A stretch of 64,000 nt of DNA from Amycolatopsis mongoliensis (GTDB lineage Bacteria; Actinomycetota; Actinomycetes; Mycobacteriales; Pseudonocardiaceae). A program made the position numbers and the translations under genes. The stretch is taken from contig NZ_CP127295.1 in NCBI RefSeq assembly GCF_030285665.1, forward strand, positions 186,001-250,000, in the 5' to 3' direction. Below, in pieces: positions 8,993 to 15,573 of this stretch (position 1 is its first letter; each line of letters starts with the position of its first letter). Below the pieces are notes generated by a model. The model searched no databases. It saw only the letters and a program-made list of their open reading frames with translations, and had not been told where the DNA came from.

Positions 8993-9457
8993 ATGCAGCC
9001 CGAACCCGACGTCGCCGCACCGGTCAGCGCGGACCCCGAGCTCGCCGACCTGGCCTGGCGGGTGCGCGAGGGCGTCGGGCGGCTGAACTGGCGGATGCGC
9101 GCGGAGCGGGACCCGAACGGCCCCGGCCCGGCGGTGCTGGCGGTGCTGAGCCGGCTCTACCGGGCGGGCACGCACACGCCGACCGAGCTGGCCGAGGCCG
9201 AACGGCTGCAGCCGCAGTCGCTGACCCGGATCCTCGCGTGGGTGACCGAACGCGAGCTGGTGACGCGCTCGCCGGACCCGGCGGACGGGCGCCGCTCGCT
9301 GGTGAGCATCACGCCGGCGGGGCTGGCGGTGCTGCGCGAGTACAGCGTCCGCCGGGAGCGCTGGCTGGCCGGCGCCATCGAGACGACGCTCTCGCCGACC
9401 GAACGGCAGCTGCTGAAACTGGCTTCGGAGCTGATGCTCCGGGTCGCGGAAGCCTGA
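8993..9457 (+). CDS. MarR-family transcriptional regulator of the exporter operon
   Basis: A 154-residue winged-helix protein. The HTH is in YRAGTHTPTELAEAERLQPQ and TRILAWVTERELVTR, followed by the wing DPADGRRSLVSIT, a clear MarR pattern. It lies 10 bases after the ABC exporter, so it probably represses the operon and releases it on binding an exported compound. A palindrome at 7127-7142 is the likely target. The stop codon lies inside a strong hairpin that should terminate the transcript. Confidence 0.88.
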   Translation: MQPEPDVAAPVSADPELADLAWRVREGVGRLNWRMRAERDPNGPGPAVLAVLSRLYRAGTHTPTELAEAERLQPQSLTRILAWVTERELVTRSPDPADGRRSLVSITPAGLAVLREYSVRRERWLAGAIETTLSPTERQLLKLASELMLRVAEA

Positions 9458-9499
9458 AAGCCGCCGCGGAGACCCCTCGATCCCTCCACGGCGGCTTTC
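9456..9499. terminator. Terminator hairpin after marR
   Basis: GAAAGCCGCCG (9456-9466) pairs perfectly with CGGCGGCTTTC (9489-9499) over 11 bp around a 22-base loop. It starts at the marR stop codon. Read on the minus strand it would also end any RNA coming from the structured region at 9500-9735. Confidence 0.7.
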
Positions 9500-9735
9500 G
9501 GGCCACCCCTCGTTCGCGCCGCCTCCCCGCGGTGCGACACGGGTTCCGGGCACGGACCGCTCCTCCGTCGGCCCGCCCCGGAACCCTGGTGCCCGGACGG
9601 CTCACCTCCCCAGGGGCCGTCCGGTTTCCTCCCCCCTCGCCAGCGATCCGGTATCCGCTGACAGGACGAAGTCTGCCGCGCCGGAGCACCCGGCCAGCAG
9701 TGGGAGAACCCTCAATTACCCGTGGGTAGTAATAC
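9500..9735. other. Non-coding, highly structured intergenic region
   Basis: No convincing gene is present. Three perfect inverted repeats occur: 9593-9601 with 9616-9624 (9 bp, CCGGACGGC), 9541-9550 with 9577-9586 (10 bp, GGGTTCCGGG), and 9546-9553 with 9589-9596 (8 bp, CCGGGCAC). The last two share bases 9546-9550, and the first and third share bases 9593-9596, so the stems compete. The palindrome TTACCCGTGGGTA near 9717-9729 lies next to the Ku stop. A structured RNA, on either strand, would fit; no known family was confidently matched. Confidence 0.4.
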
Positions 9736-10608
9736 TCAGGACGTCTTCGTGCGACCGCGCGTCGCGGCCCTCTTCGCCGTCGTACGCGCCTTCGCCGCCC
9801 GCGACGCGGCGGCCTTGGCCTTCGCGACGGCCGCGTTGCGTGCGTCCTCGGCTTCGGACGCCGACTCCTGCAGGGCTGCCAGCAGCCGCGTGACGCCCTC
9901 CGTCTGCTCGGCGGCCGTCGGCTGGACGACTTCGGCGCCGTCGATCTTCGCCTGGACCAACGCCTGGAACGCCTCGCGGTAACGGTCGGGGTACCGGCCG
10001 GGGTCGAACTCGCCGGTCAGCTCCTCGACGAGGTTCACCGCGCGCCGCAGCTCACCGGGCCGGATGTCGACGTCGGCGTGGCGGAACGGGAAGTCGGGCG
10101 CGCGCACCTCGTCCGGCCACAGCATCGTCTCCAGCACGATCACCTGGTCGCGCACGCGCAGCGCCCCGAGCGTCTCGCGGCGGCGCAGGGCGACCGTGAC
10201 CAGCGCGATCCGCCCGGACTGCTGCAGAGCTTCGCTGAACAGCACGTACGGCTTCGTGCCCGCCGGCTCCGGCTCGAGGTAGTAGCTCTTCGCGAACCAG
10301 ATCGGGTCGACGTCCGCGACCGGCGCGAACCCGCGGATGGCGATCGTGCGGCCGGGCATCGGGAGCGACGCGAGCTCGTGGTCGGACAGCAGCACGACGT
10401 CACCGCCGGGGACGGCGTACCCGCGGACCATCTGCTCGGGCGGCACCTCGGCGCCGTCGACCTCGCACACCCGCTTCACCCGGACGCGGCCGCCGTCGGC
10501 CTCGTGCACCTGGTGCAGCGGGATCTCACGCTCCTCGGTCGCGCTGTACGCCTTCACCGGAATGGCGTAACTGCCGAATCCGATCGTGCCCGTCCACACT
10601 GCGCGCAT
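9736..10608 (-). CDS. ku: Ku protein, non-homologous end joining
   Basis: Bacterial Ku forms a homodimeric ring on double-strand DNA ends and recruits LigD. The 290-residue protein begins MRAVWTGTIGFGSYAIPVK and contains CEVDGAEVPPEQMVRGYAV and WFAKSYYLEPE, all hallmarks of the family. The C-terminal tail (about residues 245-290) is rich in Lys, Arg and Ala, as in actinobacterial Ku with DNA-threading tails. The ATG at 10608 is chosen because GGAGG lies eight bases upstream; a GTG nine bases earlier would abut the ribosome site. No ligD is nearby, so the partner is elsewhere. Confidence 0.95.
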   Translation of the reverse strand: MRAVWTGTIGFGSYAIPVKAYSATEEREIPLHQVHEADGGRVRVKRVCEVDGAEVPPEQMVRGYAVPGGDVVLLSDHELASLPMPGRTIAIRGFAPVADVDPIWFAKSYYLEPEPAGTKPYVLFSEALQQSGRIALVTVALRRRETLGALRVRDQVIVLETMLWPDEVRAPDFPFRHADVDIRPGELRRAVNLVEELTGEFDPGRYPDRYREAFQALVQAKIDGAEVVQPTAAEQTEGVTRLLAALQESASEAEDARNAAVAKAKAAASRAAKARTTAKRAATRGRTKTS

Positions 10609-10660
10609 GCGAGCCACCTCCGCAGCTCCAGGCTAGACAGGCGGCCGCGCGCCCCGACAG

Positions 10661-11029
10661 CTACAAACGGGTGTCAGGCGCGACGGATTCGCTCACACAT
10701 TCGAACGACGGCGTGACCTCGTCGAGCGCTTCGGCCGCGCACCGGGCCGCGATGGCCGCCTCGCGCAGCACCTCGGTGACGACCTCGACGTCCACGGGCG
10801 GGGCCGCCGCGAGCGCGTTCGCCCCGCCTTCGACGCGGGCGGCGAGGCCGGCGAGCGCGTGGGAAATGGCTTCCTGGCCCGCGACCAGGTGCGCGACGAC
10901 GTCGGTGAGCTCGGCGGTCGTGGCGCCCGGGCCGCCGCAGCGCAGGCTCGCGGCGAGCTCCTCCGCACAGGAGCGCAGATGGGTGGCGACGACCGTCGGC
11001 GGCAGGGTGAGCCGCGGCAGGTCCTGCAT
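10661..11029 (-). CDS. Hypothetical alpha-helical protein
   Basis: A 122-residue protein of unknown function. It is Ala-rich and predicted almost wholly helical, with short heptad-like stretches (ELAASLRCGGPGATTAEL and HALAGLAARVEGG). There is no signal peptide or membrane segment. It is separated from ku by 52 bases and divergent from the TetR gene at 11152. The ATG at 11029 is preceded by GGGGTGAGCG. Coding support comes from length and third-position G+C rather than from homology I recognise. Confidence 0.55.
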   Translation of the reverse strand: MQDLPRLTLPPTVVATHLRSCAEELAASLRCGGPGATTAELTDVVAHLVAGQEAISHALAGLAARVEGGANALAAAPPVDVEVVTEVLREAAIAARCAAEALDEVTPSFECVSESVAPDTRL

Positions 11030-11114
11030 CGCTCACCCCTTCCGGACCGGTCAGATCAGCCATGGTGCCACCGCACTCGCCGTCATCGGAGCCGACACAC
11101 CGCCACTCGCTTAT

Positions 11115-11144
11115 TTGACCGATCGTTCTCGAAACAGCTAGGGT
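11115..11144 (+). promoter_or_regulatory. Promoter with overlapping TetR-type operator
   Basis: TTGACC (11115-11120) and TAGGGT (11139-11144) are separated by 18 bases, seven bases before the TetR ATG, so the mRNA is probably leaderless. GACCGATCGTTC (11117-11128), symmetrical at 10 of 12 positions, overlaps the -35 element and would allow autorepression. Confidence 0.55.
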
Positions 11145-11151
11145 TTCGATC

Positions 11152-11739
11152 ATGTCCCGGGTCAAGGAGTTCGACGTCGACGAAGCCTGCGACGCCGCGC
11201 TCGGGCTCTTCCGGCGTCAGGGCTACGAAGCGACGTCGGTGAGCGACCTCGTCACGCACCTCGGCGTCGCCAAGGCGAGCCTGTACGCCACCTTCGGCAC
11301 GAAGCACGACCTCTACGTGACGGCGTTGAAGCGCTACGCCGAGCGGACCGACACCCGGGTCGTGTCCGAGCTGTCGAAACCGGGCTCGGGCGTAGCTGCG
11401 GTGCGGCGGCTCCTCGACGGCTACACCGCGGACATCCTGGGCGAAGACGGGCCCATCGGCTGCTTCGTCGTCAACGCGGCGATCGAGCTGCTCCCCCGCG
11501 ACCCGGCGGTCGCCCGGATCGTCGAGCGCAGCTGGGACACCCTCGAGGTCGCCCTGACCATGGCGCTCGAACGCGCCAAGACCCAGGACGAACTCCCCGG
11601 CGGCAGCGACCCGGCGACGCTGGCGCGGTTCCTGCTCACCGTGCTCCAGGGACTACGCGTCCTGGGCAAGGGCACGGACGCGGCGAGCCGGCTGAACGCG
11701 GCCGTCTCGCAGGCGATGCGCATACTCATTCGAGACTGA
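11152..11739 (+). CDS. TetR/AcrR-family regulator of the adjacent SDR
   Basis: A 195-residue repressor. The N-terminal HTH is clear in QGYEATSVSDLVTHLGVAK followed by ASLYATFGTKHDLY (about residues 22-55); the C-terminal ligand domain has GPIGCFVVNAAIEL, typical of the AcuR/NemR-like subgroup that senses electrophiles or small acids. It starts at ATG 11152 right after its promoter. The SDR gene follows 22 bases later in the same direction, so it is the most likely target. Confidence 0.9.
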   Translation: MSRVKEFDVDEACDAALGLFRRQGYEATSVSDLVTHLGVAKASLYATFGTKHDLYVTALKRYAERTDTRVVSELSKPGSGVAAVRRLLDGYTADILGEDGPIGCFVVNAAIELLPRDPAVARIVERSWDTLEVALTMALERAKTQDELPGGSDPATLARFLLTVLQGLRVLGKGTDAASRLNAAVSQAMRILIRD

Positions 11740-11761
11740 TCAGACCAGAAAGAAGGCACGT

Positions 11762-12514
11762 ATGGGGGCACGGTTCGCAGGCAAGGTCGTGCTGGTGACC
11801 GGCGGTGGCTCGGGCATCGGGCTGACGACGGCGAAGGCGTTCGCCGCCGAGGGCGCGACGGTCGTCGTCGCGGGCCGGGACGAGCAGCGGCTCGCGTCCG
11901 CGGTGAAGGAGATCGGCGACGCGGCGAGCGCGGTGCAGGTCGACGTGACCGACTCGGCGGACGTGGCGCGGATGGTCGCCACGGTCGTCGAGCGGCACGG
12001 TGGGCTGGACGTCGCGGTCAACAACGCGGGCGTCCTCGGGTCGCCGGCCCCGGTGGCGGACCTCGACGAGGACGACTTCGGCGCGGTGATCGGCACGAAC
12101 CTCACCGGCACCTGGCTGTGCCTGAAGCACGAGGTCGCGCACATGCGGGCGCACGGCGGCGGCGCGATCGTCAACATGGCCTCGAACATCGGCGCGCACG
12201 GCCGGCTGCCGCGCATGGCGGCCTACGCGGCGTCGAAGGCCGCGGTGAGCGCGCTGACCCGCACGGCGGCGCGCGACCACATCGCCGACGGCGTCCGCAT
12301 CAACGCGGTCAGCCCCGGGGCGACTGCCACGGACATGTCGCTGCGTCCCGGTGAGACGGACGCGGACCGCGCCGCGCGGTTGAAGGACGCGATCCCGCTG
12401 GGCCGGGTGGGGGCCACCGCCGAGGTGGCCGCCGCGGTGCTGTGGCTGGCTTCGGACGAAGCGGCCTTCACCGTGGGGCACGACCTGGTGGTCGACGGCG
12501 GCGCGACCGCCTGA
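11762..12514 (+). CDS. Short-chain dehydrogenase/reductase (SDR)
   Basis: A classical 250-residue SDR with the cofactor motif TGGGSGIG (about residues 14-21), NNAG near residue 86, catalytic Ser in NMASNIGAHG and the YAASK catalytic Tyr/Lys near residues 155-159. Arg in VAGRDEQRL at the end of beta-2 suggests NADP(H). The C-terminal DLVVDGGATA is standard. The substrate is unknown. A purine-rich GAAAGAAGG precedes the ATG. It forms a two-gene unit with the TetR regulator upstream and points at the end of the hexapeptide array. Confidence 0.9.
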   Translation: MGARFAGKVVLVTGGGSGIGLTTAKAFAAEGATVVVAGRDEQRLASAVKEIGDAASAVQVDVTDSADVARMVATVVERHGGLDVAVNNAGVLGSPAPVADLDEDDFGAVIGTNLTGTWLCLKHEVAHMRAHGGGAIVNMASNIGAHGRLPRMAAYAASKAAVSALTRTAARDHIADGVRINAVSPGATATDMSLRPGETDADRAARLKDAIPLGRVGATAEVAAAVLWLASDEAAFTVGHDLVVDGGATA

Positions 12515-12540
12515 GCGGCCCCACCCGGGCCCGCGGTTCT

Positions 12541-12561
12541 TCAGGACTCACGGTTGCGCAT
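12541..12561 (-). CDS. MRNRES hexapeptide mini-ORF, unit 5
   Basis: ATG start with GAGAGGGG about nine bases upstream, then five sense codons and TGA. Codon 4 is CGT instead of CGC, a synonymous change. Confidence 0.55.
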   Translation of the reverse strand: MRNRES

Positions 12562-12609
12562 GGTGACGTTCCCCTCTCGTGCCGGGACGGACTCGGGTGC
12601 ACGGCGTGG

Positions 12610-12630
12610 TCAGGACTCGCGGTTGCGCAC
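12610..12630 (-). CDS. MRNRES hexapeptide mini-ORF, unit 4
   Basis: GTG start with GAAGGAG about seven bases upstream. The encoded peptide is identical to the other units. The preceding spacer resembles the one before unit 3, pointing to a recent duplication. Confidence 0.55.
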   Translation of the reverse strand: MRNRES

Positions 12631-12671
12631 GGCTGCTCTCCTTCCGGACGTGGTGACGGGCGGGCGCGGGC

Positions 12672-12692
12672 TCAGGACTCGCGGTTGCGCAC
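12672..12692 (-). CDS. MRNRES hexapeptide mini-ORF, unit 3
   Basis: GTG start with GGGAGGAG about six bases upstream. The peptide is identical to the other units and ends in TGA. Confidence 0.55.
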   Translation of the reverse strand: MRNRES

Positions 12693-12734
12693 GGCAGGCT
12701 CCTCCCGGACGTGGTGGTGACGGGCTGCGACGGC

Positions 12735-12755
12735 TCAGGACTCGCGATTGCGCAT
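12735..12755 (-). CDS. MRNRES hexapeptide mini-ORF, unit 2
   Basis: ATG start with GAGGAGG five bases upstream, the strongest ribosome site of the array. Codon 3 is AAT instead of AAC, a synonymous change. Confidence 0.55.
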   Translation of the reverse strand: MRNRES

Positions 12756-12801
12756 GACGACCTCCTCGCTGCTGCACGGCGAAAATGCGGGCTTCGGCGG
12801 C

Positions 12802-12822
12802 TCAGGACTCGCGGTTGCGCAT
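12802..12822 (-). CDS. MRNRES hexapeptide mini-ORF, unit 1 (promoter-proximal)
   Basis: ATG start with AGGGAGG five bases upstream. This unit is nearest the 113-base region shared with the divergent diguanylate cyclase gene, where the array promoter should lie; no strong -10/-35 pair is obvious. Confidence 0.55.
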   Translation of the reverse strand: MRNRES

Positions 12823-12935
12823 GACGGCCTCCCTTCACTGGTCCGATCGTGTGGCAATCGTCGATCGAGGTCGCCCGATGTGGTGAAGTGGACGCGGATC
12901 GTCGGATCACCCAGGGGAGTTGCACCGCCTTGAGT

Positions 12936-14240
12936 ATGGACGGCGCCCGTCCGGCCGAACCCCGCGTGGGCCGGATCCGTGGGGCGCTTCTCCCTGCTCA
13001 CTGGACCCTGTGGCGGCAGCGCGGGTCGCTGGTCTTCTACTGCTTCCTCGTCGAGTCCGTGGCGCTCGTGGCCACCGCCTGGACCGCCGTCTCGGTGCCC
13101 GTGGACGGGTGGGACCTGGTCGTCTTCGGCGTCCTCGCCGGCCTCGGCGTGCTGCAGGCGGAGCTGGGCCGGCAGATCGAGCGCGTCCGGCGGCTGGTGT
13201 CCGACACCCCGCACATCAACCTGACGTCGGTCTGGACGTTCGCCGGCGTGCTGCTCCTGCCGCCCGCGCTCGTCACGGCCCTGGTCGCCGTCCTCTACCT
13301 GCACCTGGCGACGCGCAGCCTCGCGCGGATGAAGCGCGTCCCGCCGTTCCGGACCACGTTGAACGCGACGCTGGTCGTCGTCACCTGCTACTCGGCCGAG
13401 CTCGTGCTCGCGCGCCTGGGCGTCCCCGACATGTACGCCGCGCTGACGTCGGGCTGGCGCGGCGTCACGGCCATCGCGCTGGCCGCGGTGACGTACTTCC
13501 TGGTCGCGGCGATCACGATCCTCCCGGCGCTGACGATCACGAAGCGCACGGTGAAGGCGTTCTTCGGCGGCCTCGGCGACAACCTCCTCGAGGTCGCGAC
13601 GCTCTGCCTGGGCCTGCTCACGGCGTTGACGCTGGCGACGCTGCCCGCGCTCGCCGTCGCGATCGTGCCGCCGCTGCTGGTGCTGCACCGGGCGGTGCTG
13701 ATCAAGCAGCTGGAGATCGCCGCCACGACCGACGAGAAGACGGGCCTGTTCAACACGACCGGGTGGCACCTGCTCGCTTCGCGCGAACTGGCCCGCGCCC
13801 AGCGCAGCACGCGAAGCACGTTCGGCGTGCTGATGATCGACCTGGACTACTTCAAGCTGATCAACGACGAGCACGGGCACCTGGCGGGCGACACGGTGCT
13901 ACGGGCGGTCGCGGCGACGATCAAGAGCGCGGTGCGCGACTACGACTCGGTCGGCCGCTTCGGCGGCGAGGAGTTCGTGGTGCTGCTGCCGGACATCGGT
14001 CCGGCGGCGGTGCTCGCGGTGGCCGAGCGCATCCGGTCGGCGATCGAATCCCTGAAGGTCGAGTACGAGGACGGCAGCCGCATCCGCGTCATCGACGCCC
14101 TGTCGGCGTCCATCGGCGTGGCGACGTACCCGGACGGCGGCACGGCCGTCGAACGGCTGCTGCAGGCCGCGGACAAGGCCCTCTACCGGGCCAAGGACGC
14201 GGGCCGCAACCAGGTGGTCGACGGCACCGCCACCGCCTGA
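12936..14240 (+). CDS. Membrane-anchored diguanylate cyclase (GGDEF)
   Basis: The 434-residue protein makes cyclic di-GMP from two GTP. About residues 25-255 hold six to eight hydrophobic segments in the membrane; the GGDEF domain follows from about residue 265 (TTDEKTGLFN). The active-site motif is RFGGEEF, and RDYD lies exactly five residues before GGEEF, so the inhibitory I-site (RxxD) is intact. LMIDLDYFKLINDEHGH carries the Mg-binding Asp and substrate contacts. Start choice is uncertain: ATG at 12936 or TTG at 12930, the latter better spaced from GGGGAG (12914-12919). It is transcribed divergently from the MRNRES array. Confidence 0.9.
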   Translation: MDGARPAEPRVGRIRGALLPAHWTLWRQRGSLVFYCFLVESVALVATAWTAVSVPVDGWDLVVFGVLAGLGVLQAELGRQIERVRRLVSDTPHINLTSVWTFAGVLLLPPALVTALVAVLYLHLATRSLARMKRVPPFRTTLNATLVVVTCYSAELVLARLGVPDMYAALTSGWRGVTAIALAAVTYFLVAAITILPALTITKRTVKAFFGGLGDNLLEVATLCLGLLTALTLATLPALAVAIVPPLLVLHRAVLIKQLEIAATTDEKTGLFNTTGWHLLASRELARAQRSTRSTFGVLMIDLDYFKLINDEHGHLAGDTVLRAVAATIKSAVRDYDSVGRFGGEEFVVLLPDIGPAAVLAVAERIRSAIESLKVEYEDGSRIRVIDALSASIGVATYPDGGTAVERLLQAADKALYRAKDAGRNQVVDGTATA

Positions 14241-14287
14241 CCCACTCCCCCCGTTTCCGGCCCTTGACCAGGCGACTTGTCATTTTT

Positions 14288-14321
14288 GCTCGGGCGAGCT
14301 AAATTTTGCTCATGCGAGCAA
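14288..14321. promoter_or_regulatory. Two TetR-type operators 20 bp apart overlapping the tetR start
   Basis: GCTCGGGCGAGC (14288-14299) and TTGCTCATGCGAGCAA (14306-14321) are inverted repeats sharing the half-site GCTC/GAGC. Their centres are 20 bp, about two helical turns, apart, and the second spans the ATG at 14312. Autorepression by the downstream TetR protein is the natural inference. Confidence 0.6.
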
Positions 14322-14914
14322 GAACGTTCACCGAGTCCGGCAGGCGGGCCCAGATCGTGCGGGCGGCGATCGAGGTGATCGCCGAGGCCGGCTACGCCAA
14401 GGCGTCGTTCAGCCGGATCGCAAAGCAGGCGGGCCTGTCGAGCACCGGCATGATCAGCTACCACTTCGCGGGCAAGGACGACCTGCTCGCGGCGTGCGTC
14501 GCCGAGATCGAGCTGGTCACCGGGGCGTTCATGCAGCCGCGCATCGACGCCGCCGTCGGGCACGTCGCGCAGCTGCGCGCCTACGTCGAAGCGAACGTCG
14601 CCCTCGTCGGGGAGCACCCCGCCGAGGTCCAGGCGCTGATCGACCTGGTGAAGAACGCCGGCTCGCGGAGTGACGCCGTCAACGGGCGGCTCGCGCTGTT
14701 CGAAGAGCACTTCCGCACCGGGCAGGCGGCCGGCGTCTTCGGCGCCTTCGACGCCCGGACCGCGGCGCTCTCCCTCACCGCCGGGCTCGACGCCGTGGTC
14801 GCCACGGCGGCCGCGGCCGTGCCCGGCCCCACCGAGCTCGCGCGCGTCGGCCGCGAGCTCGCCGACCTCTACGTGCGGGCGACCGCACCCGAATCCGCTG
14901 GGGGATCCGCATGA
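14312..14914 (+). CDS. TetR-family regulator of the membrane-protein/monooxygenase operon
   Basis: A 200-residue repressor with the HTH in AGYAKASFSRIAKQAGLSS followed by MISYHFAGKDDLL, typical of TetR proteins. The C-terminal half is helical with no recognised ligand motif. The ATG at 14312 is preferred over the TTG at 14306 because both lie inside the operator and the family starts with a short basic arm (MRARTFTESGRRAQIV). The next gene overlaps its stop by four bases and the FAD monooxygenase follows, so the three form one autoregulated operon. Confidence 0.88.
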   Translation: MRARTFTESGRRAQIVRAAIEVIAEAGYAKASFSRIAKQAGLSSTGMISYHFAGKDDLLAACVAEIELVTGAFMQPRIDAAVGHVAQLRAYVEANVALVGEHPAEVQALIDLVKNAGSRSDAVNGRLALFEEHFRTGQAAGVFGAFDARTAALSLTAGLDAVVATAAAAVPGPTELARVGRELADLYVRATAPESAGGSA

Positions 14915-15573
14915 TGATCGAAGCGAAGACCGAACCCGACGCCGGCCTGCGCCGGGTGGTCCGCGCCAACGTGCTGAACGTCGTGTTCGAAGTGATCGTG
15001 CCGATGGCGCTGTTCTACGGACTGCGCAGCGCGGGCGTGAGCCAGTGGTGGGCGCTGATGGCCGGCGTCCTGGTGGCCGCGCCGTACGTGCTGTGGACGA
15101 TCGCGCGGAACCGCAAGATCGACCTGATCGCCCTGGTCACGCTGAGCGTCCTGGTGCTGTCGGTCGTGCTGGGCCTGCTGTCGGACGACCCGCGCACGCT
15201 GGCGATCCGCGAGGGGTGGACCGCCGCGCTGGGTGGCCTGTTCGGCGCGTGGATGCTCGTCACGGTCTTCGTCGGCCGGCCGGCGCAGCTGACGCTGGGC
15301 CGCACGATCGCCGAGGTCAAGCGCGGCGCCGAGGGCGCGGCCGCGTGGGCGGCCCGTTGGGACACCGACGCCCGGTTCCGGCGCGGCCTGCGGATCGACA
15401 CGGCCGCCTGGGGTGGCGTGCTGGTGATCAGCGCGGTGACGCACATCGTGCTCGTCTACACGCTGCCGATCGACCTCATCTCCCTGGTCACCACCGTGCA
15501 GTGGTTCGCCATGCTGGCCGCGCTGATCGTCTGGCACGTCTGGTACCTCAAGAAGGAGAACCTCGATGCCTGA
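14911..15573 (+). CDS. Integral membrane protein, VC0807-like
   Basis: A 220-residue protein with about six hydrophobic segments (for example VVFEVIVPMALFYGL, IDLIALVTLSVLVLSVVLG and VVTTVQWFAMLAALIVW-like stretches). The pattern, including the YLKKE-type C-terminus, resembles the VC0807 family of uncharacterised membrane proteins. It is commonly found beside TetR regulators in actinobacteria. ATGA overlaps the tetR stop and its own stop overlaps the monooxygenase start by eight bases. It could be a transporter-like partner, but no function is established. Confidence 0.75.
   Translation: MMIEAKTEPDAGLRRVVRANVLNVVFEVIVPMALFYGLRSAGVSQWWALMAGVLVAAPYVLWTIARNRKIDLIALVTLSVLVLSVVLGLLSDDPRTLAIREGWTAALGGLFGAWMLVTVFVGRPAQLTLGRTIAEVKRGAEGAAAWAARWDTDARFRRGLRIDTAAWGGVLVISAVTHIVLVYTLPIDLISLVTTVQWFAMLAALIVWHVWYLKKENLDA

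Larger units (their letters stand above)
12541..12822 (-). repeat. Tandem array of five identical hexapeptide mini-ORFs (MRNRES)
   Basis: Five 21-base units repeat with start-to-start spacing of 67, 63, 62 and 69 bases. On the minus strand each is a purine-rich Shine-Dalgarno sequence, 5-9 bases of spacer, a start codon (ATG in units 1, 2, 5; GTG in 3, 4), codons for Arg-Asn-Arg-Glu-Ser and TGA. Within the ORFs the only changes after the start codon are AAC to AAT in unit 2 and CGC to CGT in unit 5, both synonymous. Spacers are mostly unrelated, except that those before units 3 and 4 share CCCGTCACCAC and GTCCGG. The array diverges from the diguanylate cyclase gene and converges on the SDR gene. 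Function is unknown. Confidence 0.8.

Noticed and set aside
9456..9735. c-di-AMP (ydaO) riboswitch on the minus strand
   Set aside because: GGAGGAAACC, TGGGGAGGTGA and a CCCG...GGGGAGGC block recall ydaO, but the near-invariant CAGCTAAC core is missing and no minus-strand gene lies downstream.
12541..12822. Repeat array considered as a CRISPR
   Set aside because: Repeats are only 21 bases with irregular 62-69 base periods, spacers contain ribosome sites and partly resemble each other, and each repeat is an ORF. No cas genes are present.
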